A stretch of 6,046 nucleotides of DNA, from the NCBI GenBank assembly GCA_028292075.1, contig JAQGNA010000044.1, positions 1 through 6,046 of the forward strand, in the 5' to 3' direction. Position 1 is the first letter of the stretch; each line of letters starts with the position of its first letter. Source of the DNA: Rhodoferax sp. (GTDB lineage: Bacteria > Pseudomonadota > Gammaproteobacteria > Burkholderiales > Burkholderiaceae). The translations under genes were made by a program, and so were the position numbers. Below, piece by piece: positions 1 through 5,718 of the stretch. The notes under the pieces are model-generated. The model searched no databases. It was not told where the DNA came from and worked only from the letters and a program-made list of their open reading frames with translations.

Positions 1-1365
1 CGCAAACTCCTCGCCGCCGTAGCGCGCCACCAGCTCGCCCGAACGGCGCAGGCAGCCGTGCAGGATCTGCGCAACCCGGCGCAGGCATTCGTCGCCGGCG
101 AGGTGGCCGTAGTGGTCGTTGTAGCGCTTGAAGTGGTCGATGTCGATGATGAGCAGCGACAGCGGTGCCTGGTGCCGCGCCTCGCGCAGCCATTCGGTGG
201 CCAGTGTCTCGTCGAAGTGCCGGCGGTTGGCGATGCCGGTGAGGCCGTCCGTCACGGACAGCTGTGCCAGCCGCGCGTTGGCCACTTCCAGTGCCTGGCG
301 CTGGTGCACCATGTCGGTGACCTCCATCGTTGCCGCGACGATATAGCCCTGCGGGGTGCGGATCTCGTAGCTGTGCAGCCAGCGGCCGTGGGCCACCTCC
401 TGGAGCAGCGGCGTGAGGTGCGTGCCGCGCGCGGCCAGGCGCTCGGCCAGCCATGCTTCCTCGCGGCCCACGGCGGCGGCAATCCAGTCCTGGCGCAGGG
501 AAAGACGCACGATGCTGTCGAAGCTCAATCCGACCATGGTGCGCACGTCCATGTGGCCGGCGTACAGCTTGACGATGTGTTCGTTGCAGATGACCAGCTT
601 GTCCTGCGGGTCGTAGATTTCGATGCCCACCGGCATGGCTTCGATGGCGGACTCGAGCAGGGCGCGAGCCTCCTGCGAGGCCAGGCGCGCCAGTTCAAGC
701 GCGCCGCGCTGCTTCGTGGCCAGTCGGCGGGCGCGTTCGAGGTCGCGCTCCTTGCGCACGGCACCGGTCACATCGGTGTGCAGCGCCACCACCCAACCCT
801 CGGCGGTGCGGCGCTCGTTGACATGCAGCCAGCGGTCGTCGGCCAGAGCCTGGGTGCGCTGGGTGGCGGGGGCGCGGTGCTGCGCCAGGCGCTGCTGCAC
901 CCATGTTTCCTCACGGTCCCGGGCCTCTGGCACCTCGCCCAGCGCCACGGCCCGCCGGATGATGTCTTCGAACCGCGCGCCCGGAACGATGCTCGACGCG
1001 CTCAGCGGAAACATGTCAAGGAAAGCGGCGTTGGCCCGCACCAGCCGGTCATCGTCATCGAAAAGCGAGCAGACAGCGCCTTCGGGGAGGACATCGAACA
1101 CGGCTTTAAGCTGCAGTTCGGCCCGCGTCAGGGCGAGTTGGGCCTGCGCGCCCACCTCTTGCGCCTGCCGAAGCCGCAGCAAGGCATAGACGCCGACGCC
1201 AGACGTTGAAAAAAGGGCGGCAAGCAGGGCCATCAGGGGCCCGGAGGCAGGGCCGCCGGTCTGGTCCATCTGCCAGGCGGCAGCCAGCCCGACCAGCAGC
1301 GAGCCGGTGACAAGCAGAGACATTCCCATGGTGGGCTTGCCAGATTTGGCAGGTCGAATTTTCAT
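1..1365 (-). CDS. Membrane-anchored double-PAS diguanylate cyclase (GGDEF), 3' end beyond window
   Basis: Predicted to make cyclic di-GMP from two GTP at the inner membrane. The 455 residues seen start with ATG at 1365. Two hydrophobic stretches (about 15-30 and 44-62) look like a transmembrane hairpin with almost no periplasmic loop. Next come two PAS-like domains (about 85-203 and 236-353), clear duplicates of each other, each followed by a helical linker. The GGDEF domain begins near 371 ([10 protein letters not shown]), with metal-binding DIDHFK at 408-413, N416 and the active-site GGEEF at 450-454, so it looks catalytically competent. The inhibitory I-site position reads RSGE (441-444), not RxxD. 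The window ends one residue after GGEEF; about 70-80 more residues are expected, and whether an EAL domain follows cannot be seen. No Shine-Dalgarno precedes the ATG; an in-frame GTG at 1401, just after a stop, is the alternative start. The PAS ligand is unknown. Confidence 0.93.
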   Translation of the reverse strand, partial: MKIRPAKSGKPTMGMSLLVTGSLLVGLAAAWQMDQTGGPASGPLMALLAALFSTSGVGVYALLRLRQAQEVGAQAQLALTRAELQLKAVFDVLPEGAVCSLFDDDDRLVRANAAFLDMFPLSASSIVPGARFEDIIRRAVALGEVPEARDREETWVQQRLAQHRAPATQRTQALADDRWLHVNERRTAEGWVVALHTDVTGAVRKERDLERARRLATKQRGALELARLASQEARALLESAIEAMPVGIEIYDPQDKLVICNEHIVKLYAGHMDVRTMVGLSFDSIVRLSLRQDWIAAAVGREEAWLAERLAARGTHLTPLLQEVAHGRWLHSYEIRTPQGYIVAATMEVTDMVHQRQALEVANARLAQLSVTDGLTGIANRRHFDETLATEWLREARHQAPLSLLIIDIDHFKRYNDHYGHLAGDECLRRVAQILHGCLRRSGELVARYGGEEFA

Positions 1366-1644
1366 CAGGAGCGGACGGTCACCTGTTACGTTCTGTTCCA
1401 CAGTCTAGCAGCCCGGCATTGAAGCGTAACAATGTGTACCCATAGACCAACGGTGAGGGGCGATGGTAGCGGCATCGGCCGTTTGGCCGTCAAAGCGCCC
1501 TGGCTTGTTAAGATGGCCAGGCGAAACGCTGGCCGGGCGCCGCTCGCCAGTTGCATTGTTTCTGGCGCAGCCGGCCCACGGTTTCAAGTTCGTTCCCTCT
1601 CCTTTATTTTGCCGCCAGCGCAGACCCGGCGTGCGCATGTAGCT
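1366..1644. other. Divergent intergenic region between cyclase and ZIP transporter
   Basis: This 279-bp gap must carry the promoters of both divergent genes. I could not pick a convincing -35/-10 pair on either strand, and I see no Zur- or Fur-like AT-rich palindrome. The one visible structure is an imperfect hairpin at 1515-1534 (GGCCA, bulged G, GCG, loop AAA, CGCTGGCC). The plus frame of the transporter stays open through 1432-1644, but the encoded residues are Arg/Ala-rich and unlike the family, so I treat this part as non-coding. Confidence 0.5.
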
Positions 1645-2538
1645 ATGAATCTGGCAGCAATCTTGATTGGCACGCTGTGTGCCGGCATCGGCAGCGTATG
1701 GCTGGCTGCCATGCTGAGTTTCGGCGTGCTGGCGCGCTACACGCAGCACATGCTGAGCCTGGCCGCCGGAGCGCTTTTGGCCACAGGCTTCATGCATCTC
1801 CTGCCCGAAGCCTTTGAAAGCCAGGCGGGCGCGGACGATTTGTTCGCCACGTTGCTGGGCGGGCTGGTTTTCTTCTTTTTGCTCGACAAGGCCGAGTTGT
1901 GGCACCACGGGCACGAACACCATCATGGTGAACATGGGCATGGGCATGAACATGGGCATGGCCCCGCTTCGTCCGATGCGCCTGCCGCTGCCACCAGCCC
2001 CGTGCATGCAGGCCACAACGGTGTCGACCCTGCGCAAGATGACCACGGCCACCACGGCCACCACGGACATGCCCATGCCAGCCCGCGCACCGGCGGCTGG
2101 GCCGTGCTGGTGGGCGACAGCGTGCATGCCTTCGGAGACGGCATCCTGATCGCCTCCGCCTTCATGGCCGATCTCCGTTTGGGTTGGGTCGCGGCGCTGG
2201 CGGTGCTGGTGCACGAAGTGCCGCACCACATGGGCGATCTGGTGGTCTTGCGTGCCTCGTCCACCAACCGCAAGGCGGCGTTGGTAAAGGTGTCGCTGGC
2301 TGGATCGGTCACCGCGCTGGGCGGCCTGCTCGGCTATGCGCTGGTCGATCTCCTGCACCAGTGGCTGCCTTATTTTCTGGTGATCGCCTCGAGCAGCTTC
2401 GTCTATGTGGCACTGGCCGACCTGATTCCACAGTTGCAGCGGCGCCTGACGGCCCGCGAGACGGCGGCACAGGTGGCCTGGCTGCTGGCCGGCATTGCGC
2501 TGGTGAGCCTGGTCAGCCGCCTCGCACACGCGCACTGA
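1645..2538 (+). CDS. ZIP-family divalent metal transporter with His-rich loop
   Basis: Predicted inner-membrane carrier for Zn2+ or related divalent metals into the cytoplasm. The 297 residues fit eight transmembrane helices: three before a long loop (about 3-25, 36-53, 64-82) and five after it (about 152-175, 180-203, 212-238, 242-262, 273-293). Helix 4 has the ZIP signature HAFGDG (161-166) and helix 5 has HEVPHHMGD (190-198), the metal-site pair; HExPHxxGD is typical of the LIV-1-like branch. The loop between helices 3 and 4 (87-144) holds more than 20 histidines in HGH/HHG runs and probably binds metal on the cytoplasmic side. The ATG at 1645 is chosen because the first transmembrane helix starts there as in the family; no clear Shine-Dalgarno precedes it, so the start is less sure than the identity. 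Zinc, iron, manganese or cadmium specificity cannot be told from sequence. Confidence 0.93.
   Translation: MNLAAILIGTLCAGIGSVWLAAMLSFGVLARYTQHMLSLAAGALLATGFMHLLPEAFESQAGADDLFATLLGGLVFFFLLDKAELWHHGHEHHHGEHGHGHEHGHGPASSDAPAAATSPVHAGHNGVDPAQDDHGHHGHHGHAHASPRTGGWAVLVGDSVHAFGDGILIASAFMADLRLGWVAALAVLVHEVPHHMGDLVVLRASSTNRKAALVKVSLAGSVTALGGLLGYALVDLLHQWLPYFLVIASSSFVYVALADLIPQLQRRLTARETAAQVAWLLAGIALVSLVSRLAHAH
1930..1961 (+). repeat. 18-bp-period direct repeat coding His-Gly runs
   Basis: GAACATGGGCATGG occurs exactly at 1930-1943 and again at 1948-1961. In the transporter frame it encodes Glu-His-Gly-His-Gly units of the histidine-rich loop. This coding microsatellite could change length by slippage without breaking the frame, because the period is a multiple of three. 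Confidence 0.75.
2043..2069 (+). repeat. 9-bp tandem repeat coding His-Gly-His, three units
   Basis: CCACGGCCA is repeated exactly at 2043-2051 and 2052-2060, with a third copy differing by one base (CCACGGACA) at 2061-2069. It codes the distal half of the histidine-rich loop of the ZIP transporter and keeps the reading frame. Confidence 0.75.
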
Positions 2539-2540
2539 GA

Positions 2541-2571
2541 AGGCCGGCGCGTGCATCAGCCGCGCTGGCCT
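2541..2571 (+). terminator. GC-rich hairpin between convergent genes
   Basis: Starting three bases after the ZIP transporter stop, AGGCCGGCGCG (2541-2551) pairs with CGCGCTGGCCT (2561-2571) across a 9-base loop. All eleven pairs are Watson-Crick except one G-U wobble (2546/2566). In the opposite transcript that pair becomes A-C, so the stem is stronger in the plus-strand RNA. No T-tract follows, so this is not a canonical intrinsic terminator; it may protect the 3' end or assist termination between the two convergent genes. Confidence 0.5.
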
Positions 2572-2599
2572 CGGGGACGCGCGGAGCGGCGTATTTCGG

Positions 2600-2977
2600 T
2601 CAACGGCGATAGGGGTCGTTGGGCCGGCGGTCCATGCCGTTGGGCACGCCGTCGCCGTCACGGTCGGCCCGCTGCCAGCCGCCGCGGTGCATGTCCCAGC
2701 GCCCGTCGCGCTGTTCCCATGCCGGTTCCACGTAGCGGTAGCCAGGCCGTTCGCGGACGAAGCCGCCGGCGATCCATACGTTGCGGTTGCCGCGTGGTTC
2801 CCAGTGGCCGGGCACCCAGATCTGGCCACGGCGTGGCGCCGGCACACGTTCATAGCGGGGCTCGGGCGGGCCGCCGCCGCGCAGGCCGATGTTCGACTCG
2901 GCCAGCGCCGGCGTGAGCGGCATCGCGCCCACGCAGGCGAGCGCCAGGCAGGTGGCGGCAAGGCTCTTCTTCATCAT
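2600..2977 (-). CDS. Exported YXWGXW-repeat protein with calcium-binding-like tail
   Basis: A 125-residue protein of unproven function. Residues 1-26 form a signal peptide (Lys-Lys, a hydrophobic core, then ALA before E27), so the mature part should be periplasmic or outer-membrane associated. The mature region is rich in Trp, Gly, Arg and Pro. WVPGHWE at 54-60 and WIAGGF at 68-73 match the Trp-x-x-Gly-x-Trp type repeats of YXWGXW-repeat (BcpO-related) proteins, and a weaker copy lies near 94-101. The tail at 105-122 reads DRDGDGVPN then D116 and PNDP, the spacing of thrombospondin type 3 calcium-binding repeats. The first ATG of an ATG-ATG pair is chosen because AAGGAG (2984-2989) sits six bases upstream; an open extension to 3163 lacks family features. 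It is divergent from the glycine-zipper gene and convergent with the transporter. Confidence 0.85.
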   Translation of the reverse strand: MMKKSLAATCLALACVGAMPLTPALAESNIGLRGGGPPEPRYERVPAPRRGQIWVPGHWEPRGNRNVWIAGGFVRERPGYRYVEPAWEQRDGRWDMHRGGWQRADRDGDGVPNGMDRRPNDPYRR

Positions 2978-2983
2978 GGTGAT

Positions 2984-2989
2984 CTCCTT
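2984..2989 (-). promoter_or_regulatory. Ribosome binding site of YXWGXW gene
   Basis: On the minus strand AAGGAG lies six bases before the ATG at 2977. This decides the start: the frame stays open for 62 more codons upstream, but the signal peptide begins exactly here. Confidence 0.75.
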
Positions 2990-3228
2990 GGTTGGCAAGG
3001 CACCCCCAGGTGCCAGGACGTCAGGTTCGCGGGCCTGCGTGAAGCCAACATGCATCGCATGCGAAGCCTTGTAAAGCCCCTGATTCGCCATAAGACCTGC
3101 GGGTCCTTTTCCTACAGGTGGCGTCGCGGGCCGATGACAACCCGACCTTTGCAGGACGACCAAGATAAAGGTTCATCCCCGGAGCACGGCGTTTTTTGGT
3201 TGTGCCGGGAATCGATTTCACCGCATTG
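2990..3228. other. Divergent control region of YXWGXW and glycine-zipper genes
   Basis: The 264-bp gap between the two divergent starts (2978-3241) has less GC than the genes. A weak minus-strand sigma70 candidate exists: TTGTCA (3134-3139) and TGTAGG (3111-3116) spaced by 17 bases. A weak plus-strand candidate starts with TTGTAA at 3069-3074, followed by an ATAAGA-like box with only 15 bases between. Neither is strong. A CATGC-rich patch at about 3049-3063 is partly palindromic. A shared stress-type promoter region is plausible but not shown. Confidence 0.35.
2999..3014 (-). promoter_or_regulatory. Perfect inverted repeat in leader of YXWGXW gene
   Basis: GGCACC, four bases, GGTGCC forms a perfect 6-bp-arm inverted repeat nine bases upstream of the Shine-Dalgarno of the minus-strand gene. 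In RNA it would be a compact hairpin next to the ribosome site; in DNA it could be a small operator. No regulator is known to me for this site, so the role is inference from position. Confidence 0.4.
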
Positions 3229-3241
3229 AAGGAGCACTCAC

Positions 3242-4216
3242 ATGGCCATGGCAGACGAACGAAACGAACGCAACCAGAACCTCGACCCGATCACCGACGA
3301 GCCGGGCGCGCACCCGGTCGGCACGGGCGTCGGCGCCGCTGGTGGCGGCATGGCCGGCGCTGCTGCCGGCGCCATTGCCGGGCCGATCGGCGCGGCGGTG
3401 GGCCTGGTGGCCGGCGCGGTGATTGGCGGCCTGGCCGGCAAGGCGACCGCCGAGGGCGTCAATCCCACGGTGGAGCACGGCTACTGGCGCGACCGCTACA
3501 GCAAGGAAAGCTACGTGGAGACCGGTCGCAGCTACGACGACTACGGCCCCGCCTATGAATATGGCTGGAACAGCCGTGGCGCCTACCCGGGTGCCTTCGA
3601 ATCCGCCGAGCCGGCATTGGCCACGGGCTGGAACGAGCGCCGCGGTGCGTCGCAGCTCACGTGGGATCAAGCCCGGCCCGCCACCCGCGCCGCCTGGGAC
3701 CGCATCGACAACAACGGCGGCTCGATCAGCCGCGCCGACACGATGGACGGCGGCACGACGATGGACCAGGACGATGTGGTCGATGTGCTGGACGACCTGC
3801 TCGAAACCTGCCGCGACGGCGAATACGGCTTCCGTGAAGTTGCCGAGCACACCAAGACGCCTGCCCTGAAGACCACCTTCCTTCAGCGCGCGGGCGAATG
3901 CCAGAAGGCCGGCGCGGAACTGCAGTCGCTCATCGTGCGCTTTGGGGGCGACGCTTCCGAAGGCGGTAGCGCCAGCGGTGCCTTGCACCGGGGCTGGGTG
4001 TCGGTTCGCGGCACCATCAGCGCTCTGAGCGACCAGGCGATGCTGGACGAATGCGAGCGCGGTGAAGACGCCGCACTGGCCCGCTACCGGAAGGCCGTGA
4101 AGCAGGAAGGCCTGCCCGCCGATGTGCGCGCGGTGATCGAGCGTCAGATGCAGGGCGTACAGCGCAACCATGACCAGATCAAGGCCCTGCGCGACCAGGA
4201 AAAAACGCGCTCCTGA
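3242..4216 (+). CDS. Glycine-zipper and DUF2383 (PA2169-like four-helix bundle) protein
   Basis: A 324-residue protein of three parts. Residues 1-25 are polar. Residues 27-67 form a glycine zipper in two runs, Gly at 35/39/43/47 and at 50/54/58/62/66, predicted to pack as a membrane or oligomeric helix hairpin. A Tyr/Trp/Gly-rich segment (about 75-155, including EHGYWRDRY and a WDQARPATRAAWDR stretch) follows. The C-terminal part (about 176-318) matches DUF2383: VVDVLDDLLETCRDGEYGFR at 179-198, GALHRGWV at 246-253, DECERGED at 269-276, GVQRNHDQI at 305-313. This fold is ferritin-like, but no oxidase or metal site is proven. No signal peptide is visible. The ATG at 3242 follows AAGGAG (3229-3234) by seven bases; an ATG six bases later is possible. 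Homologues are usually annotated as stress-associated hypothetical proteins; the function is unknown. Confidence 0.88.
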   Translation: MAMADERNERNQNLDPITDEPGAHPVGTGVGAAGGGMAGAAAGAIAGPIGAAVGLVAGAVIGGLAGKATAEGVNPTVEHGYWRDRYSKESYVETGRSYDDYGPAYEYGWNSRGAYPGAFESAEPALATGWNERRGASQLTWDQARPATRAAWDRIDNNGGSISRADTMDGGTTMDQDDVVDVLDDLLETCRDGEYGFREVAEHTKTPALKTTFLQRAGECQKAGAELQSLIVRFGGDASEGGSASGALHRGWVSVRGTISALSDQAMLDECERGEDAALARYRKAVKQEGLPADVRAVIERQMQGVQRNHDQIKALRDQEKTRS

Positions 4217-4230
4217 ACCACGTGACCTGA

Positions 4231-4251
4231 CCTGGCCAGAGCCCGGCCAGG
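4231..4251. terminator. Hairpin between convergent genes
   Basis: CCTGGCC (4231-4237) and GGCCAGG (4245-4251) are perfect 7-base inverted arms around a 7-base loop, 14 bases after the glycine-zipper gene stop. An alternative stem, GAGCCC (4239-4244) with GGGCTC (4250-4255), excludes the first. An outer 8-base pair, GTGACCTG (4222-4229) with CAGGTCAC (4284-4291), encloses both. There is no T-tract on the plus strand. Being symmetric, it could serve either the plus gene or the minus gene ending at 4342. Confidence 0.45.
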
Positions 4252-4341
4252 GCTCGACCCGGTAAAGTTGAAAACCCAGTCACCAGGTCACTGGCGGCGG
4301 GGTTTCATGCTTTGTTGGGTGAATCGCCCGATGGGCAGCGG

Positions 4342-5175
4342 TCAGTCTTCGTCGCAGTGGCTCAGCAGACCCTGCCGGCCTTCGTCGAGGCCTGCCACCG
4401 GCGTTGCCTTGGCCAGCGCCATCCACAAGTGGAAAGGCAGCCGCGCAACCGCCCTGCGGGGCGCCGCGCGGGCCACGGACAGGCGGCCGTCCTCCAGCAG
4501 CATGACGCCGCACTCCATCGGCACATCGTCCGCGGTGCCGATGGGGCGGCCTTTGGCGTCGTTGCCCAGCACATACCAGCATTCGCCGCCGAGATCGAGG
4601 TAGGCCGCGCGCTTCATGGGGCGGCGCAGGTCGCCGAGCAGGTCGGCGCGCCGCACCTTGATTTCGTGCACCACCGGCTCGGCATAGGCCTCCACCGTGG
4701 TGTTGCGGATCGAGAAGACGTCGGGTTGGGCGATGCACCAGGGCCCCGGCGTTTCCGGCGTGGCACCTGGCAGCTGAGCCCGCAGGCTCAGGCCGCGCCA
4801 GGCGATGCGGCCGGCCCGCACCATTTCGCGGGCCACCGTTTCCACCAGCGTTTCATGGTCGGTGCGGACGGCGCGGTTGCGCGCCAGCGTTTCGGCCAGC
4901 ACCTGAATGCCGGCATCCGTCACGCGGAGCTGCGTGTGGCCGCTGGTGGTGACGGTGCGCGCCACCAGGCCCACCGCCAGCAGCTCGACCTCGACCATGT
5001 CGAGACAGGGCCAGCCGGCGGACCGGTAGATCTCGCGCAGCCGCCGCGTGTGCAGCCGGGTCAGTGCGGGCGGCGGCGACACGACCGCCATCGTGAAGGT
5101 GGCCGTGATCGCAGTGAGGTCGGTGGTAGCGGTCGCGGTGGCCTCGGCGGCCGTGCCGGAATCGTCGTTCGCCAT
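4342..5175 (-). CDS. Putative winged-helix plus PD-(D/E)XK nuclease-like protein (MmcB-like core)
   Basis: A 277-residue protein I cannot name. Residues 1-30 are a Thr/Ala-rich low-complexity lead. Residues about 38-100 look like a winged helix: two helices, then a wing ending in LRVTDAGIQVL (83-93), the usual end of MarR/PadR-type wings. Residues about 105-205 resemble a PD-(D/E)XK core: a helix with E112 and E117, then PDVFSI (151-156), HEIKV (170-174), ADLLGDL (177-183), a Lys/Arg helix and the strand ECWYVLG (198-204). The D152...E171-x-K173 order and the following Asp, Lys/Arg and Tyr pattern resemble MmcB-type putative DNA-repair endonucleases. It lacks a signal peptide and membrane segments, so it is cytoplasmic. 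No Shine-Dalgarno is clear; ATG at 5175 gives the longest protein, and ATG at 5091 (residue 29) would drop the low-complexity lead. It sits 54 bp downstream of the DUF4019 gene on the same strand. Confidence 0.72.
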   Translation of the reverse strand: MANDDSGTAAEATATATTDLTAITATFTMAVVSPPPALTRLHTRRLREIYRSAGWPCLDMVEVELLAVGLVARTVTTSGHTQLRVTDAGIQVLAETLARNRAVRTDHETLVETVAREMVRAGRIAWRGLSLRAQLPGATPETPGPWCIAQPDVFSIRNTTVEAYAEPVVHEIKVRRADLLGDLRRPMKRAAYLDLGGECWYVLGNDAKGRPIGTADDVPMECGVMLLEDGRLSVARAAPRRAVARLPFHLWMALAKATPVAGLDEGRQGLLSHCDED

Positions 5176-5193
5176 GGCAGCCCGGGTCGATCG

Positions 5194-5245
5194 GCGCGTG
5201 GTGTCAGCGCGTGGTATGAGTGCGTGATCTCAGCGCGTGATGTAG
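5194..5245. repeat. Four-unit 13-bp tandem repeat across DUF4019 stop codon
   Basis: Plus-strand units are GCGCGTGGTGTCA (5194-5206), GCGCGTGGTATGA (5207-5219), GTGCGTGATCTCA (5220-5232) and GCGCGTGATGTAG (5233-5245). Neighbouring units share 9-11 of 13 bases, with an invariant GNGCGTGRT core. The minus-strand DUF4019 stop codon is the last triplet of the third unit, so one unit is coding and three cover the gap before the next gene. The period is not a multiple of three. Confidence 0.7.
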
Positions 5246-5718
5246 CCCGTCACGCGCCAGCGGCCATCGGGTTCTCGCACGGTGGTGACGATCTCCTCCA
5301 TGGCCGGCTTGTTTGCGTACTCGGTGTTGAAGACCACGGTGACGTATTCGCCGTCGGGGCGGCCCTGCAGAGTGGTCTTGTAGACCGCCGTGGTCGGCGT
5401 GCGACTGACCAGCGCGCCCAAAGGCTGGCGGTCCTTGGGGATGGCGGTCATCCAGGTGTCGATCGGCACCATGCCGCGGAACACCTGGCTGGCCGCGTCC
5501 CAGGCGCCGCCCCAGTTCTGGCGGTCGAGCAGCAGCAGCCATGCCGAGGCGGCCAGCTGGCCGGCGGCTTCCTTGTCGGCGACCTCCTTGTTCACGGGTG
5601 CCGCTGCGCTGGCCGCAGGGCTTGCCGGGGTGGCGGTCTGGGCCATGGCCACAGGGGCGATGAAGCCGGTGCACAGGAGGGCGGCCAGGACGGCGGCGGA
5701 AAAGGGACGAATCTTCAT
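5230..5718 (-). CDS. Exported DUF4019-domain protein
   Basis: A 162-residue protein of unknown function. Residues 1-26 are a signal peptide (MKIR, hydrophobic core at 8-20, AMA before Q27). A Pro/Ala/Ser-rich spacer (28-42) follows, then a single DUF4019 domain (about 46-161). Family marks are a helix ending in AWLLLLD (59-65), NWGGAWDAAS (68-77), W89, the DRQPLGALVSR block (96-106), then strands running through YVTVVFNTEY (125-134) and ending in WRVTGYI (154-160). The compact alpha+beta domain probably lies in the periplasm; the family has no assigned reaction and no catalytic residues stand out. The ATG at 5718 is preceded by GGAG (5724-5727) with five bases between. The next gene on this strand starts 54 bp downstream, so the two may share a transcript unless the intervening hairpin blocks it. 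Confidence 0.9.
   Translation of the reverse strand: MKIRPFSAAVLAALLCTGFIAPVAMAQTATPASPAASAAAPVNKEVADKEAAGQLAASAWLLLLDRQNWGGAWDAASQVFRGMVPIDTWMTAIPKDRQPLGALVSRTPTTAVYKTTLQGRPDGEYVTVVFNTEYANKPAMEEIVTTVREPDGRWRVTGYITR
5233..5257 (-). terminator. Hairpin at 3' end of DUF4019 coding region
   Basis: GCGCGTGA (5233-5240) and TCACGCGC (5250-5257) are perfect 8-base inverted arms with a 9-base loop. The structure ends right at the DUF4019 stop codon in the minus transcript. No T-tract follows, so it could stabilise the mRNA end or weaken read-through into the downstream nuclease-like gene. One arm is also the last unit of the 13-bp tandem repeat. Confidence 0.4.

Noticed and set aside
58..1209. Long open frame of 383 codons on the plus strand
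   Set aside because: It is antisense to the diguanylate cyclase, whose PAS and GGDEF motifs are unmistakable on the minus strand. The plus translation is Val/Ala/His/Gln-rich with no family features, as expected of a GC-rich shadow frame.
1351..1365. Shared MKIRP start of the cyclase and the DUF4019 protein
   Set aside because: The similarity stops after five residues and the codons differ; it is chance, not a duplicated leader.
1515..1534. Bulged hairpin in the cyclase/ZIP gap
   Set aside because: It is short, has a bulge and no T-tract, and is far from either start. Such stems are common by chance at this GC content.
1432..1644. 71-codon N-terminal extension of the ZIP transporter
   Set aside because: The residues are Arg/Ala-rich, with no transmembrane segment or family similarity, and no ribosome site supports the upstream starts. 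The family N-terminus begins at the ATG at 1645.
1405..2961. 518-codon open frame on the minus strand
   Set aside because: It runs antisense through the whole ZIP transporter and into the YXWGXW gene in another frame. Its Met/Phe/Pro repeats are the reverse reading of the His-Gly repeats.
3111..3139. TTGTCA-N17-TGTAGG promoter candidate on the minus strand
   Set aside because: The -35 is good, but the -10 matches the consensus at only three of six bases, too weak to list as a promoter.
3218..4171. 317-codon open frame antisense to the glycine-zipper gene
   Set aside because: The plus frame has a ribosome site, a glycine zipper and a clear DUF2383 domain. The minus translation has none and lacks stops only because of GC-rich third positions.
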